Source of the DNA: Sphingobacteriales bacterium 50-39
GTDB taxonomy: Bacteria; Bacteroidota; Bacteroidia; Chitinophagales; Chitinophagaceae
Assembly: GCA_001898505.1 (NCBI GenBank)
Contig: MKTZ01000016.1
Span: 364,387 to 428,386, forward strand
Length of the DNA: 64,000 nucleotides
Direction of reading: 5' to 3'
Shown here: positions 44,901-53,583 of the stretch, piece by piece
Position numbering within the stretch: the first letter of the stretch is position 1
Layout: every line of letters begins with the position of its first letter
Notes under the pieces: generated by a model
Database searches by the model: none
Seen by the model: the letters and a program-made list of their open reading frames with translations, nothing else
What the model was told of the DNA's origin: nothing
Program-made: the position numbers and the translations under genes

Positions 44901-45276
44901 CGTGTCTGCCGGGGGCGGTGTGCATGTTGTGGGTGTGAGTTCCGCAGATGGCAAGACGCCTGTAGATACCTATGTAGATGCCGCTACCTATTTCCAACAA
45001 TTCTATTACGGAAAGATCGCCGCTCCATATGTGCATAAGCTGTCATATGTCAAGCTGCGTGAGGTAAGTCTTGGTTATGTATTGCCTGTAAAAAATTGGG
45101 GGCTTTTGAAGGACAAGATCAAAGCTGCTACTGTATCTGTCGTGGCAAGAAACCCATGGTTGATCTATAGCGACGCCAAAAACTATGATCCTTCGGAGAT
45201 ATCCGGAGTGCAGGGAGAGGACGGACAGCTGCCTTCGGTGCGTTCATTCGGATTCAACGTAAAATTCAGTTTTTAA
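41998..45276 (+). CDS. SusC/RagA-type TonB-dependent receptor
   Basis: 1092 residues. Signal peptide (SILLLLLPWFVTVLAQ), a carboxypeptidase-regulatory-like domain (SISGKVLDEKGSPVPFASVK), the TonB plug with SEVVVTGAFGIRRSQRN and APLYVVDGTIVNDV, then a long beta-barrel ending in FGFNVKFSF with the C-terminal aromatic. It works in the outer membrane with the SusD lipoprotein encoded 15 nt downstream to take up a large or oligomeric nutrient using TonB energy. The operator shared with MetNIQ and the encapsulin operon suggests an organosulfur substrate rather than a glycan; that is inference. Confidence 0.93.
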   Translation: MRKKTYSILLLLLPWFVTVLAQSRSISGKVLDEKGSPVPFASVKLKSGNAATVADANGDFTIRVPDKSILQISALGFSPRETVADGGNIQVQLSRDATNLSEVVVTGAFGIRRSQRNTAFSSQVISSENLNITPQINLADALSGKIAGVQFRSQSGAKLNSQTAPRIRGGLSLSGDLAPLYVVDGTIVNDVTINGLAFARSTTSLSFGGAYDIDPDIVESVTVLKGANATALFGDRAKGGAIIVTTKKSKPGTNSFDVSQGTTIDKVYRLPKLQNRYAGGAVGQLIQYHYKTGDPVEWKALDGKFFHDFTDDSSWGPEMDGQEYVPWYSWVPGTKYTGTTSKLVAQPNNARNFFYTGVTNNTSVSLARSGDNFATRISYTNQSVRGIIPGTSSLRNTLSSSTSFTLNPIFSAGFNVNYTSQIIDGEFDDSYANQSSGNFTQWGHRDLDIKILKELRNLRTPTGTLASWNWYHNPDGYSASNPNSFFTGNYWYNFYSYFGNKIAHTTRNRVYGNVYLSADIAPGLKLKATLRKDLLGANIENISTSLLQSSASQTSRGLAAYVTGQFFHSETNYELLATYTKSVLRDFDVNLLAGGNVYQVSERFNGANTVNGLIIPNYYAINNSKAQPNVANYRGDQAVNSVFGSGDIEFRKFLSASFSLRKDWSSTLPAGSNSLVYPSAGVSFIASEFTGNIAPWLSFGKVFASWGKKPISLDIYQNNIAYTLNANQWNGNTLLTVPDNVPDPNLKGSLIVSYEAGLELRLIKNRLGFNITYYNETAKNQPVQIAVDPVSGFTGKSINAATVSRQGIELAVDAKLISGKDLNWTLTKTFGYLIKNPVTRIIEGQSSLLLAAGSSGTRYARAFQVLDKDWGQLRGGGLTKNSSGQPLVDPNTGLYVTGDGNYNWGSVVPKITGGLQSLLTYKNFIFNASIGYQFGGRFFSLSESWGAFSGDLDYTAAVNNKGKNVRDAVSAGGGVHVVGVSSADGKTPVDTYVDAATYFQQFYYGKIAAPYVHKLSYVKLREVSLGYVLPVKNWGLLKDKIKAATVSVVARNPWLIYSDAKNYDPSEISGVQGEDGQLPSVRSFGFNVKFSF

Positions 45277-45291
45277 TTCAAAACCAAAGCA

Positions 45292-46758
45292 ATGAGAATA
45301 ATTATCGATAAAGCACTGTATGCATTGTTATCGGCGGGCATTTTACTTTCAGCAGCGTGCAGCAAGATCAATGATTTCGGAAATATCAACCAGAACCCGG
45401 GCAATACCACTCAGCCGGTGACTTCCGCGCTCCTCACCAATGTGCTATCGGGGATTGGTGGCTATACATGGGATGCCGGGGGCGTTGTCACTTCCGAGGG
45501 GTTGTATGCGCAATATTTTTCAGAGACACAGTATACGGATATTTCCAGGTACGCAAAAAATTCGCCGGACTGGACGACATATTATGCGGGTGCGTTGTAC
45601 GACCTCCAAACCATTATCAACTATAATTCCGGCACTACCACCGCAGTCACTGCGGCTATCAATGGATCGAACAATAACCAGATCGCTATTGCCCGGATAT
45701 TGAAAGCATATATTTTCCTTTTTTTAACGGACGCCTATGGAGATATCCCATACAAGGGAGCGTTAAAGGGTGACAATGGCATTGTCGCCTACGATACACA
45801 GCAGAGCATCTATACCGATATATTTAAGGAGCTCAGCCAATCCGTGGCGCAGTTCGATAATGGCGTTACGGTAAAAGGGGATATCCTTTTTAGCGGCAAT
45901 ACTACCAAATGGAAAAAATTCGCTAATTCTATCCATGCCCTGGCTGCTTTGCGTCTCAGCAAGACGGACCCTGCCACGGGAAAGCTGGAATTCAATGCCG
46001 CATTGAGCGCCGACGGGGGTGTGCTTGGCACAGGTGAGAACTATACTCTTGCCTATCCCGGGGGGACGTTCCTGAACCCTGTGTATAACTTCTATTATGG
46101 TGCGTCACCCAGAGTGGATTATGCGGTATCGAAAACGTTGACTGATCTGCTGACCTCTAGCAATGATGACCGCATCAACTCCTATGGGAGCTCACCCGTT
46201 GGCTTCCCCTATGGCTTGACGCGTAACGATGCAGTGGCTTTTTCCAATGCCAATGTCAATTGGGCCAGGATCCTTGCGCAATCAACACTTACTGCCACGA
46301 GCCCGATCAATATCATCACTGCCGGTGAAGTGTTCCTTGCGCGGGCCGAGGCCGCGGAACTGGGATGGACGAACGACGATGTAAATAGTAATTATCAAAA
46401 TGGGATATTGGAGAGCTGGAAGCTGTGGAATGTGTACAATGCGGCAGATTATAATGCTTATATCGCCCAGGCGTCTGTGACGCTAGCGGGTCAGTCTGCG
46501 ACCGAAATATTAAAGCGGATCAATATCCAGGAGTGGATCGCCCATTTTCCCAATGGGAACCTTGGCTTCGCCGACTGGCGCCGCACCGGGTATCCCGTCC
46601 TGACACCAGCTCCCGGGCAGACGGCCATTCCCAGACGACTATCCTATAGCAGTACTGAATATAGTCTCAATGGGAGCAATACCAATGCAGCCGCCAGCAA
46701 ATACACCGTTAGCGGCAATCCCGACTCTCAATTGGGAACTGTTTGGTGGGATAAATAG
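45292..46758 (+). CDS. SusD/RagB-type surface lipoprotein
   Basis: 488 residues. Lipoprotein signal with lipobox LLSAACSK. The helical TPR-like SusD fold follows, with IARILKAYIFLFLTDAYGDI typical of this family and a C-terminal half containing FLARAEAAELGW and IAHFPNGNLGFADWRRTGYP. It forms the lid over the SusC pore and binds the substrate. The small size (below 500) and IQEWIAHFPNG motif fit the SusD/RagB subfamily often called SusD-like 2. Same operon as SusC. Confidence 0.92.
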   Translation: MRIIIDKALYALLSAGILLSAACSKINDFGNINQNPGNTTQPVTSALLTNVLSGIGGYTWDAGGVVTSEGLYAQYFSETQYTDISRYAKNSPDWTTYYAGALYDLQTIINYNSGTTTAVTAAINGSNNNQIAIARILKAYIFLFLTDAYGDIPYKGALKGDNGIVAYDTQQSIYTDIFKELSQSVAQFDNGVTVKGDILFSGNTTKWKKFANSIHALAALRLSKTDPATGKLEFNAALSADGGVLGTGENYTLAYPGGTFLNPVYNFYYGASPRVDYAVSKTLTDLLTSSNDDRINSYGSSPVGFPYGLTRNDAVAFSNANVNWARILAQSTLTATSPINIITAGEVFLARAEAAELGWTNDDVNSNYQNGILESWKLWNVYNAADYNAYIAQASVTLAGQSATEILKRINIQEWIAHFPNGNLGFADWRRTGYPVLTPAPGQTAIPRRLSYSSTEYSLNGSNTNAAASKYTVSGNPDSQLGTVWWDK

Positions 46759-46785
46759 CCAGTACCCCTGAATTTTCACTATAAG

Positions 46786-46824
46786 AGGGTGTTTTAGCTT
46801 GCTAAAGCACCTTCTATTTTTTTT
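46786..46824 (+). terminator. Terminator of the SusC/SusD operon
   Basis: AGGGTGTTTTAGC-TT-GCTAAAGCACCTT followed by a T-rich tail, 28 nt after the SusD stop. Confidence 0.75.
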
Positions 46825-47196
46825 CTACGATCTCTGATGGCAACTCGCCCGATGGCGTTAGGCAACAGCAAATATCCGGGGATCCCATAGGCTGGATTTG
46901 TACGCTGCCAGCCGTTGCCGAAACTTATGTCACCGCTGACGACTTCGGTCTCCAGATGCGAATCTGTCCGAGCCGGTGTGGGTTGGATAAGCAACGCTGT
47001 GATCAGCAAGTGTCGACACTGCTTCGTATTCGTTGCTTTCAGATTGCGTATCCTTGTTTGACGCCAGGATTCCATTTCCTGTGCATAGGTGGAGGGTGCC
47101 TGCGGAAAAAGGTCCCGCACCATAATACCCCGATCAAGACCGGCAGCAGACGAAGTCGAGATAACATAGCATCAGACGTCAGGATAATTCAGCGCT
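46825..47196. other. 370-nt stretch with no firm gene
   Basis: A 109-codon leftward frame at 46794-47123 (ending RVAIRDRRKKIEGALAS) runs into the terminator and matches no family I know. It could be a remnant of a gene downstream of the cysteine desulfurase. I do not call it. Confidence 0.4.
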
Positions 47197-48894
47197 TCAT
47201 CGCCGCACCGGCAGCCGGTGCAGCACTGCGATGAGCGCGTCGATATCGGCGCAGGTATTATACAGTGCGAGTGAAGGCCGGACAGTAGATTCCTGGCCAA
47301 AGCGGCGAAGGATCGGCTGAGCACAATGATGGCCGGACCGAACAGCAATACCATTGGCATTCAGGGCAGCGCCCACCTCTTCCGTTCTATATCCATCAAG
47401 CACGAATGAGAGCACACCGGCCTTGTCCGGAGCTGTACCGATAAGGCGAAGGCCGGGAATGTCTTTCAGCAGCCGCGTGGCATATTGCAGCAGATAATGC
47501 TCATACAGCGAGATATTTTGCATCCCAATGGCCGTTACGTAGTCAATGGCGGCCCCCAAACCGATGGCATCGGCGATATTGCCGGTACCGGCTTCGAATC
47601 TTGCGGGCGCAGGCTGATAGAGGGTATGCTCGAAGGTGACATCCTTGATCATGTTGCCTCCACCCTGCCAGGGATCGGTAGCGTTGAGCAGATCTTCTTT
47701 TCCATATAGTACGCCAATCCCGGTTGGGCCAAACACCTTATGCCCGGAGAAGACATACCAATCGGCGTCGAGCCCCCGCACATCGACAGGCATGTGGGAA
47801 ACAGCCTGGGCTCCGTCGACCAGGGCTTTGGCCCCGGCGGCATGGGCCATTTCCACGATCTTTCTAGCGGGTGTTATCGTCCCCAGGGCATTGGACACTT
47901 GCGTGAAGGACACCAGTTTCGTCCGGCTGGTCAGCAACCTGGAATATTCGTCGAGCTGCAACTGGCCGTCGTCGTCGACGGGAATGACTTTTAATTTCAA
48001 ATCCTTCATTGCCGCCAATTGCTGCCACGGAACGATATTGGCGTGGTGCTCCAGGTGGGAGACGATGATCTCATCCCCTGGCCGAAGGAACTGCTGGCCC
48101 CAGGATTTCGCGACGAGATTGATGGCTTCGGTGGCGCCACGAACAAAAACGATCTCGTTGGGACTGGCAGCATTGAGAAATCGTTGCACTTTTTCCCGGG
48201 CGCCTTCATAGGCATCGGTAGAACGGGCTGCCAATTCATGAGCGGCGCGATGTATATTGGAATTGTCCTGCTGATAATATTGCGCAATACGTTGGATCAC
48301 CGCATGCGGCTTTTGTGTTGTCGCCGCGTTATCGAGCCAGACAAGGGGATGGCCGTTGACATGCTGATGAAGTATGGGAAAGTCACGGCGTACCTGGTTG
48401 ACGTCGAAGGGAGGTGCAGGGAGGGCGCCATGGACAGCCTGCGACTCGCGGCTTTTCCGGAAAGGGTTCTGCTCGTCGATGAAATAGAAGCCGGGCTCCC
48501 ATCCCGCAGTCTGCTCGCGCTGCCGCGGCCCCCTATAGGCAGCCGCCGAAGGAGAGGCGCCACTGCCGGCCACCGAAGAGGGCACGTGTCCTGTGCCTGC
48601 AAAATGCGGATCGGGAAGACTTGTCTGAGGATCGTTGAGATCGACGCTGTTCCCCTGGTTGACGGCCGAAGGAGAGATGCCGGCACCGCCAACGGAAGAA
48701 GGTACGGCTCCAATGGCAGATTGTGTCGGCGAAGGTACGGGAGGCGATTGAAAGAATTGATTGGCCAGTTCACGGATGATGTTCTCGTCGGGAAAGCCCG
48801 CCATATCGCCCAAGCCGGGGATTTGTATAAATTGCTCAAGACCGCCGGTTAAGTTGGCGGAGCTTTCTGGAAATTCATTGCTCATGACGGCCAT
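47197..48894 (-). CDS. Encapsulin-cargo cysteine desulfurase (family 2A cargo)
   Basis: 565 residues. The first ~165 residues are low-complexity, Pro/Ser/Gly/Ala-rich and disordered, with two similar segments (AVPSSVGGAGISPSAV and HVPSSVAGSGASPSAA): the extension that targets this enzyme into family 2A encapsulins. The SufS-type catalytic domain follows (VWLDNAATTQKPHAVIQRI) with PLP lysine Lys386 in FSGHKVFG and the persulfide cysteine Cys524 in SGHHCAQP. It takes sulfur from L-cysteine; inside the shell the sulfur is stored. Its start overlaps the encapsulin stop by 13 nt. Confidence 0.93.
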   Translation of the reverse strand: MAVMSNEFPESSANLTGGLEQFIQIPGLGDMAGFPDENIIRELANQFFQSPPVPSPTQSAIGAVPSSVGGAGISPSAVNQGNSVDLNDPQTSLPDPHFAGTGHVPSSVAGSGASPSAAAYRGPRQREQTAGWEPGFYFIDEQNPFRKSRESQAVHGALPAPPFDVNQVRRDFPILHQHVNGHPLVWLDNAATTQKPHAVIQRIAQYYQQDNSNIHRAAHELAARSTDAYEGAREKVQRFLNAASPNEIVFVRGATEAINLVAKSWGQQFLRPGDEIIVSHLEHHANIVPWQQLAAMKDLKLKVIPVDDDGQLQLDEYSRLLTSRTKLVSFTQVSNALGTITPARKIVEMAHAAGAKALVDGAQAVSHMPVDVRGLDADWYVFSGHKVFGPTGIGVLYGKEDLLNATDPWQGGGNMIKDVTFEHTLYQPAPARFEAGTGNIADAIGLGAAIDYVTAIGMQNISLYEHYLLQYATRLLKDIPGLRLIGTAPDKAGVLSFVLDGYRTEEVGAALNANGIAVRSGHHCAQPILRRFGQESTVRPSLALYNTCADIDALIAVLHRLPVRR

Positions 48895-49808
48895 TTATAT
48901 TCGTGATACCTGTCGATGGCCACCTCGTCGAGCACGGCAAGCGCATCATCGACCAGGACAGCCAGCGAACAATACAGCGAGACCAGGTAGGAGGCAATAG
49001 CCTGGTGGTTGATGCCCATGAAACGAACAGAAAGACCGGGTGACTGCTCGCCCGGCAGGCCGGGTTGATACAAGCCCACGACACCTTGCCGGCTTTCGCC
49101 GGTGCGCAACAACAGTATCTTCGACTTCCCATTTTCCACCGGTACTTTATCCGAGGGGATCAACGGCAGCCCACGCCATGTCAGGAATTGAGCGCCAAAA
49201 AGAGAAACGGTGGGCGGAGGTACACCGCGACGCGTACATTCCCTGCCAAAAGCGGCAATCGCCGCGGGATGCAAAAGAAAGAAGCCCGGTTCCTTCCAGA
49301 CCCTGGTGATCAGCTCGTCGAGATCGTCGGGCGTCGGCGGCCCCGTCCGGGTATTGATCCGTTGGGCGGGCGCCACGCTATGCAGAAGACCGTATTCACG
49401 GTTGTTGATCAGCTCACTTTCCTGACGTTCTTTGATCGTCTCGATGATGAGGCGAAGCTGCTCGCTGATCTGATTATAAGGTTTACTGTAAAGATCGGAG
49501 ACGCGCGTATGTACATCTAGTACGGTGTTCACCGCACTAAGATTATATTCCCGGGGATTTTCGACATAGTCGACATAAGTCTGCGGAAGCACCCTTTCGT
49601 CACGGCCGGAGCAATCTACCTCCACCTGGCTGGCATCTTTCACTTTGTTGAGTCGGTAGACGCCCGATTCCACGGGTATCCAGCTAAGAAGGTGGGTTAG
49701 CCAGCGCGGTGTGATGGTTATCATCTGTGGCACCGTGCGTGTAGCGATAGCGAGCTGTCTGGCGGCTACGTCACCAAGGGCGGTTTGCTTTCTTGTCTCT
49801 TCGGCCAT
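48882..49808 (-). CDS. Family 2A encapsulin shell protein (SrpI-like)
   Basis: 308 residues from ATG 49808 (the frame is open to 49904, but a start at MAEETRKQTALGDVAA matches the family). Motifs of the HK97-fold family 2A shell are clear: QLAIATRTVPQMITITPRWL, LLSWIPVESGVYRLNKV, the FLLHPAAIAAFGRECTRRG E-loop/P-domain region, and SVRFMGINHQAIASYLVS near the end. Copies assemble into a protein nanocompartment enclosing the cysteine desulfurase encoded next. Published systems of this family store elemental sulfur or respond to sulfur limitation. Operon partner of a DUF4395 protein and a thioredoxin-like protein. Confidence 0.93.
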   Translation of the reverse strand: MAEETRKQTALGDVAARQLAIATRTVPQMITITPRWLTHLLSWIPVESGVYRLNKVKDASQVEVDCSGRDERVLPQTYVDYVENPREYNLSAVNTVLDVHTRVSDLYSKPYNQISEQLRLIIETIKERQESELINNREYGLLHSVAPAQRINTRTGPPTPDDLDELITRVWKEPGFFLLHPAAIAAFGRECTRRGVPPPTVSLFGAQFLTWRGLPLIPSDKVPVENGKSKILLLRTGESRQGVVGLYQPGLPGEQSPGLSVRFMGINHQAIASYLVSLYCSLAVLVDDALAVLDEVAIDRYHEYKWPS

Positions 49809-49840
49809 AAAAAAAGTGGATTTGTTACAAGTTAAAGGAT

Positions 49841-50299
49841 TTATTTGAGATCCGTTGCAGGGAATATTTTTTTCATCAGCGAATAAACATGACACCCTGC
49901 ACAAAATCCAAGCGCGGACTCAAGAAAGGAAAATAATGCGATGACTGAGGCAATGACAAATGGCGTTTTCGGCAGTTGACAAACATCGGCGACAAACAGT
50001 GCGCAGCTCAGCGCAAGGCCGATGCGGGCCGCAAATCGTTTGGGCGCCTGGTCGATCGGCTTGTTCCCTAAGGCCAGCAGTCGCACGGTCCATCCGCTGA
50101 GCAGGTTCAAAAGGCTATATTTCCCTTTGCCAGCCCCCCGCAGGAAAAAATCGATTGCCAGGACCGCCGGAATAATCCAACCAGGCGCCAGCAAATAGGA
50201 CAAGCTGGCAAAAAAAACGAAAATTGCGGTTATCCGCACACGATTTTCGTTCACCATGATAAAGCTGACGGGACAGGAAATATCGTTTGACTTGATCAT
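49841..50299 (-). CDS. DUF4395 integral membrane protein
   Basis: 152 residues, four hydrophobic segments. DUF4395 marks are VNENRVRITAIFVF near the start, AIDFFLRG, KRFAARIGLALSCALFVAD and the closing FCAGCHVYSLM with the CxGC pair. Family members often lie next to thioredoxin or rhodanese genes and are thought to take part in sulfur or thiol traffic across the inner membrane. The ATG overlaps the preceding stop by 4 nt (ATGA), coupling it to the TlpA-like gene. Confidence 0.8.
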   Translation of the reverse strand: MIKSNDISCPVSFIMVNENRVRITAIFVFFASLSYLLAPGWIIPAVLAIDFFLRGAGKGKYSLLNLLSGWTVRLLALGNKPIDQAPKRFAARIGLALSCALFVADVCQLPKTPFVIASVIALFSFLESALGFCAGCHVYSLMKKIFPATDLK

Positions 50300-51783
50300 T
50301 GCAGTCTTTTTGGGGACAATAATTCATCAATCTCAGCATTGAACTCTCTTACAAACTGCTCATAATATTTTCCGGTGGCCGGACCGGTGTACCCGGTGTG
50401 AATACGCGCCACCCTACCCTTTTTATCGATGAGAATAGTGGTCGGAAAGGCAAGGAACGTATTCAAGGAGGGCAAGGAACTCGCTACTACCTGCTTGTCC
50501 GCCAACCCTCCAAAGACCTGGTCATATCGGATATCATATTTTTGCCTGAGCCGTGTCAATACTTTTCTGACATAGGCCGTATCGGTCTTGCGCTCGTATT
50601 GCAAGGCGATGATCTCCACACCACGCGCATGGTTGGCTTTGTACCAGGGTGCAAGAAAAGCCGTCTCATCCACACAATTGGGGCACCAGGTCCCGCCGAT
50701 GGTGACGATCACCACTTTTCCCTTGTATTTTTTGTCATGCAGAGATACCGGATGGCCATCTACGTCGGGGAAGGAGAGATCAAAGGAAGTGTAGCCGTCT
50801 TTGAGATAAGTCAGCTTATAGGGGTCCGGTAAAGCCGCCTGGTCATTGCGAACACCTGAAAAGTTTTGTCCGCCTCTCGGTCCGACGGATGCACCGATCA
50901 GCCGGTGGTCGATGCCGAAGGTACCGTTGATAAAGACAGGCGCTGCTCCGATAAAGGAAGAAAGGGAGAAATGATCTCCTTCCACTATCCCTTCGAGGTA
51001 ACGGGCGTCGCCTGTGACCCTTAAAAAGGTACCTCGCAATTGATTCCCTTCCTGTTTGAAGATGCCGACCGCCTTTTCCTCCTTGCCGTCCCCCCCCGTA
51101 AATGAGATGTCATAAGTACCCGTAATATCTCCAGCGGGTGGCAGGCCGGTGTCTTTGAACCTGTAACCGACTCCGGCAAGCGCTTTAACGGGTATGGTGG
51201 CTCCCGATCCGTCCTGGCGGCGGAGAACGCCGGAGAGGATAGAACCTTCGATATGAAAAGCCAGCTCATTATCAAACTGGTCAAGAAAAATGAAGAGAGA
51301 ATCGCCCGACTGTTGGACGCGCCCTGCTTCGAACCTTTCTTCGGCATTGTGAAAGTATGCTTGTGCGATACCGCTGCTATCCTTATGTATATCAAAAATG
51401 ACGGGAACCTCGATGCCTTGTCTTAGGGTGAAAACAGCCCGCCAGCTGCCGAACGGCGAAAAAGGTGACGTCTGGATCGAGCCGGCTTTGTGCATCTGAA
51501 CACTTAGATCGGTGCTATTCGTCAGCCTGACTTCCTGCGTAAGCAAGTCATCCCGGCTAAATACCAGCACGGTGTCAGCATCTGTAACTGGTATATAATA
51601 CGCCCCGTCCTGCTGGCTGCCGGAGATCATACCCGCCCCCTTGACCTGCACACGCACGCCTTCCAGGATAGCTCCATCTTCTGCCGACGTAATGAGGCCG
51701 CTGATCGTTCGGGTGGGTTGCGCTATGGCCCCCACCGTGACAGCCATGCAGAAAAAAAGGAGATATAGACTAAGCCGGTACAC
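50296..51783 (-). CDS. TlpA-like thioredoxin with N-terminal regulatory-like domain
   Basis: 495 residues. Signal peptide (FFCMAVTVGAIAQ), a carboxypeptidase-regulatory-like beta domain (SGLITSAEDGAILEGVRVQV), a middle beta region, then a TlpA/peroxiredoxin-like domain from about residue 340. The active site GTWCPNCVDET has Cys367 and Cys370. The cis-Pro region reads LNTFLAFPTTILIDKKG. It would act in the periplasm as a disulfide or persulfide reductase. Its place between a dioxygenase and a DUF4395/encapsulin pair suggests handling of reduced sulfur; the electron donor is unknown. Confidence 0.88.
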   Translation of the reverse strand: MYRLSLYLLFFCMAVTVGAIAQPTRTISGLITSAEDGAILEGVRVQVKGAGMISGSQQDGAYYIPVTDADTVLVFSRDDLLTQEVRLTNSTDLSVQMHKAGSIQTSPFSPFGSWRAVFTLRQGIEVPVIFDIHKDSSGIAQAYFHNAEERFEAGRVQQSGDSLFIFLDQFDNELAFHIEGSILSGVLRRQDGSGATIPVKALAGVGYRFKDTGLPPAGDITGTYDISFTGGDGKEEKAVGIFKQEGNQLRGTFLRVTGDARYLEGIVEGDHFSLSSFIGAAPVFINGTFGIDHRLIGASVGPRGGQNFSGVRNDQAALPDPYKLTYLKDGYTSFDLSFPDVDGHPVSLHDKKYKGKVVIVTIGGTWCPNCVDETAFLAPWYKANHARGVEIIALQYERKTDTAYVRKVLTRLRQKYDIRYDQVFGGLADKQVVASSLPSLNTFLAFPTTILIDKKGRVARIHTGYTGPATGKYYEQFVREFNAEIDELLSPKRLQ

Positions 51784-52030
51784 GTTTTTCCTTCATTACG
51801 GTGAGAGAATATTGCTTCCCTGTCCTGCTGGCAGCAGTATAGGCTGCGGTTACGACAGCCTGCAAGCTGGTCATACCCCGGTAATTGTACTCCTGCATCC
51901 CGTCCAGGGATACCTTGCGAAGCGGCTGCGCTACCTTGACGAACAGCCCCTTTTCCATTTCAACATCTAATTTTTTGTAGTCTTCTTCAGCTGCGTTCTT
52001 TAATTGCACCCTTGTGATATATTTACTCAT
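51770..52030 (-). CDS. Small hypothetical protein in the sulfur operon
   Basis: 86 residues, soluble, no signal peptide. Short strands and helices (YITRVQLKNAAEEDYKKLDV, then MTSLQAVVTAAYTAASR). Family not recognised. It overlaps the TlpA-like start by 14 nt and begins 15 nt after the dioxygenase stop, so it belongs to the operon. Confidence 0.7.
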   Translation of the reverse strand: MSKYITRVQLKNAAEEDYKKLDVEMEKGLFVKVAQPLRKVSLDGMQEYNYRGMTSLQAVVTAAYTAASRTGKQYSLTVMKEKRVPA

Positions 52031-52045
52031 TTTTATAAGGTTTCT

Positions 52046-52918
52046 TTATTTATAATCGTTCCTGGCAAGCAAGGCAGACAGGGAGGTCCTTGCACCGGAT
52101 GGATTGAGGCTCAACTGACCCAGCCGGTGATAGAAGGGTGTACGGCTATCGGGTGTCTTGGGCTGATAGGCGCCTGTGATGATGGGAATGTACATCACTC
52201 TTCTTCTGCTGGCCTCGTCCTGCAACGGAGAAGCCTGTACCCTGTGCCAGAGACGGCCGTCGTGTACGGTGAGGTCTCCGGCCTCGATGTCGAAACCCAC
52301 TTCCCGCTTGTCAGGATTATTATCGATGAAATATTTTTTTCTGAAAAGGAGTCTGAAAAAGCTTTGCTTGTGTGTGCCGGGTAATACCCGGAGACCACCA
52401 TTGGCATATGGACAATCGTCCAGGTGCAATCCTACATTCAACATAGGCAGGATACGCCTGCCCAGGAAAAGATCCCTGGGACTGTCCGTATGCCACCCCA
52501 GCTGCCGGAATGCGCTGACGGGCGTGTTTACATAGTGGTTGACGACCAGGCCGTCTTTTTCGTTCTCTCCTACACGTCCCTCATATTTTCCCAGAAGTGC
52601 CGTCAACGCTGCCAGACGAGGATCCAGCAGGAACTCTTTCAATACGGAACTATACTGAGAGGCAAAAGCGATCCGCTGGATGAGCGGGGAACCGTCCACA
52701 TCCCGTCCAAATTTCAAGGGGATACCGTTGACCTTGGAGATGCCTTTATTTAAAAAATAATTTTCGACCTCCCCGATCTCCCGAAGAAATCCCGCAACAG
52801 CCCCCTTGTCCACAAACGCTTTGAACTGGATGATACCATGCCGGTCAAAATAATGCAACTGCTCCCTCGTCAACACGTTCTCAAAAGTAAACTGCCCAGA
52901 TGCCTCTTTCATGCCCAT
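52046..52918 (-). CDS. Phytanoyl-CoA dioxygenase-like (PhyH) oxygenase
   Basis: 290 residues. The Fe(II)/2-oxoglutarate site is complete: GWHTDSPRD gives His143 and Asp145, VHDGRLWHRV gives His225, and SRRRVMYI supplies the 2-oxoglutarate Arg239. In the family, such enzymes hydroxylate carbon next to a group that then leaves; TauD and alkylsulfatases work this way on sulfonates and sulfate esters. It is the first gene of the leftward encapsulin operon, 15 nt behind operator 2. So a desulfonating or sulfate-ester-cleaving role under sulfur limitation is likely, but the substrate is unknown. Confidence 0.85.
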   Translation of the reverse strand: MGMKEASGQFTFENVLTREQLHYFDRHGIIQFKAFVDKGAVAGFLREIGEVENYFLNKGISKVNGIPLKFGRDVDGSPLIQRIAFASQYSSVLKEFLLDPRLAALTALLGKYEGRVGENEKDGLVVNHYVNTPVSAFRQLGWHTDSPRDLFLGRRILPMLNVGLHLDDCPYANGGLRVLPGTHKQSFFRLLFRKKYFIDNNPDKREVGFDIEAGDLTVHDGRLWHRVQASPLQDEASRRRVMYIPIITGAYQPKTPDSRTPFYHRLGQLSLNPSGARTSLSALLARNDYK

Positions 52919-52932
52919 AATTTATATTTAAC

Positions 52933-52955
52933 TAGTCCACTAAATTAGTAGACTA
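52933..52955. promoter_or_regulatory. Operator 2 (TAGTCCAC-N7-GTAGACTA)
   Basis: 23-bp palindrome immediately before the dioxygenase/encapsulin operon. Right arm exact, left arm one mismatch. Confidence 0.8.
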
Positions 52956-52998
52956 TATTAACATAAAAAAATCTATTTTATTGTACGCGATGATGCGA

Positions 52999-53433
52999 TC
53001 AAAGGGGCTGTTGGGCAGTCTCCACATCCCAGTGAGCCAGGAGCAGCTCAAATCGATGCTGTTCCGACTTGTTCAGGGCATCCAGATCCGGGAAAAGCTG
53101 TTTTTTGTAAGGGGCGACCAGGTTTTCGTCGAAAGCTTTGTTTACATCTTTGAAAACGACGGTCACCCGGAAGTCCCAGCGCGTTTCCTCGCCGCTGTGA
53201 AAGCGGGGTGTTTCGGCTTTGATGCTGATGATATCGCCTTTTTCCTGAGCTTTTTTCAACAGGGGATAATGATTGGTTTTCCAAAGCTGGATAAATTCCT
53301 CGGCATAACCCCATTTTACACGATAATAGCTTTCGATAGTGAAAGATTGCGGGGACTGTGCGGACGCATGCAGGGAAATGAGGGAGATGGCTGTCAAAAG
53401 GACAGCGGAGCGTAGATGTCTTAGTATAAGCAT
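52999..53433 (-). CDS. Small exported alpha/beta protein
   Basis: 144 residues with a signal peptide (SAVLLTAISLISLHASAQ). The mature part has the alternating pattern of a small alpha/beta barrel or NIPSNAP-like fold (ESYYRVKWGYAEEFIQLWKT, TRWDFRVTVVFKDVNKAF). Family uncertain. It is divergent from the monooxygenase remnant and shares the intergenic region that holds operator 3, so it is probably part of the same regulon. Confidence 0.65.
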   Translation of the reverse strand: MLILRHLRSAVLLTAISLISLHASAQSPQSFTIESYYRVKWGYAEEFIQLWKTNHYPLLKKAQEKGDIISIKAETPRFHSGEETRWDFRVTVVFKDVNKAFDENLVAPYKKQLFPDLDALNKSEQHRFELLLAHWDVETAQQPL

Positions 53434-53583
53434 ATTTGTAAATTGTTAATAACACGGATAGAGGCCGCTCCATAGAAGAACGGTCTCTTTTTTCTCATGT
53501 GACTGTGTGCGACCTTAATGAGTAATGTATGCCTGAAGCAACGAGGTCAGGAAAGTGTGCTGATGATAACGCAATCAGGCATA

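Noticed and set aside
48019..48852. 277-codon rightward frame
   Set aside because: Shadow of the GC-rich cysteine desulfurase gene on the other strand.
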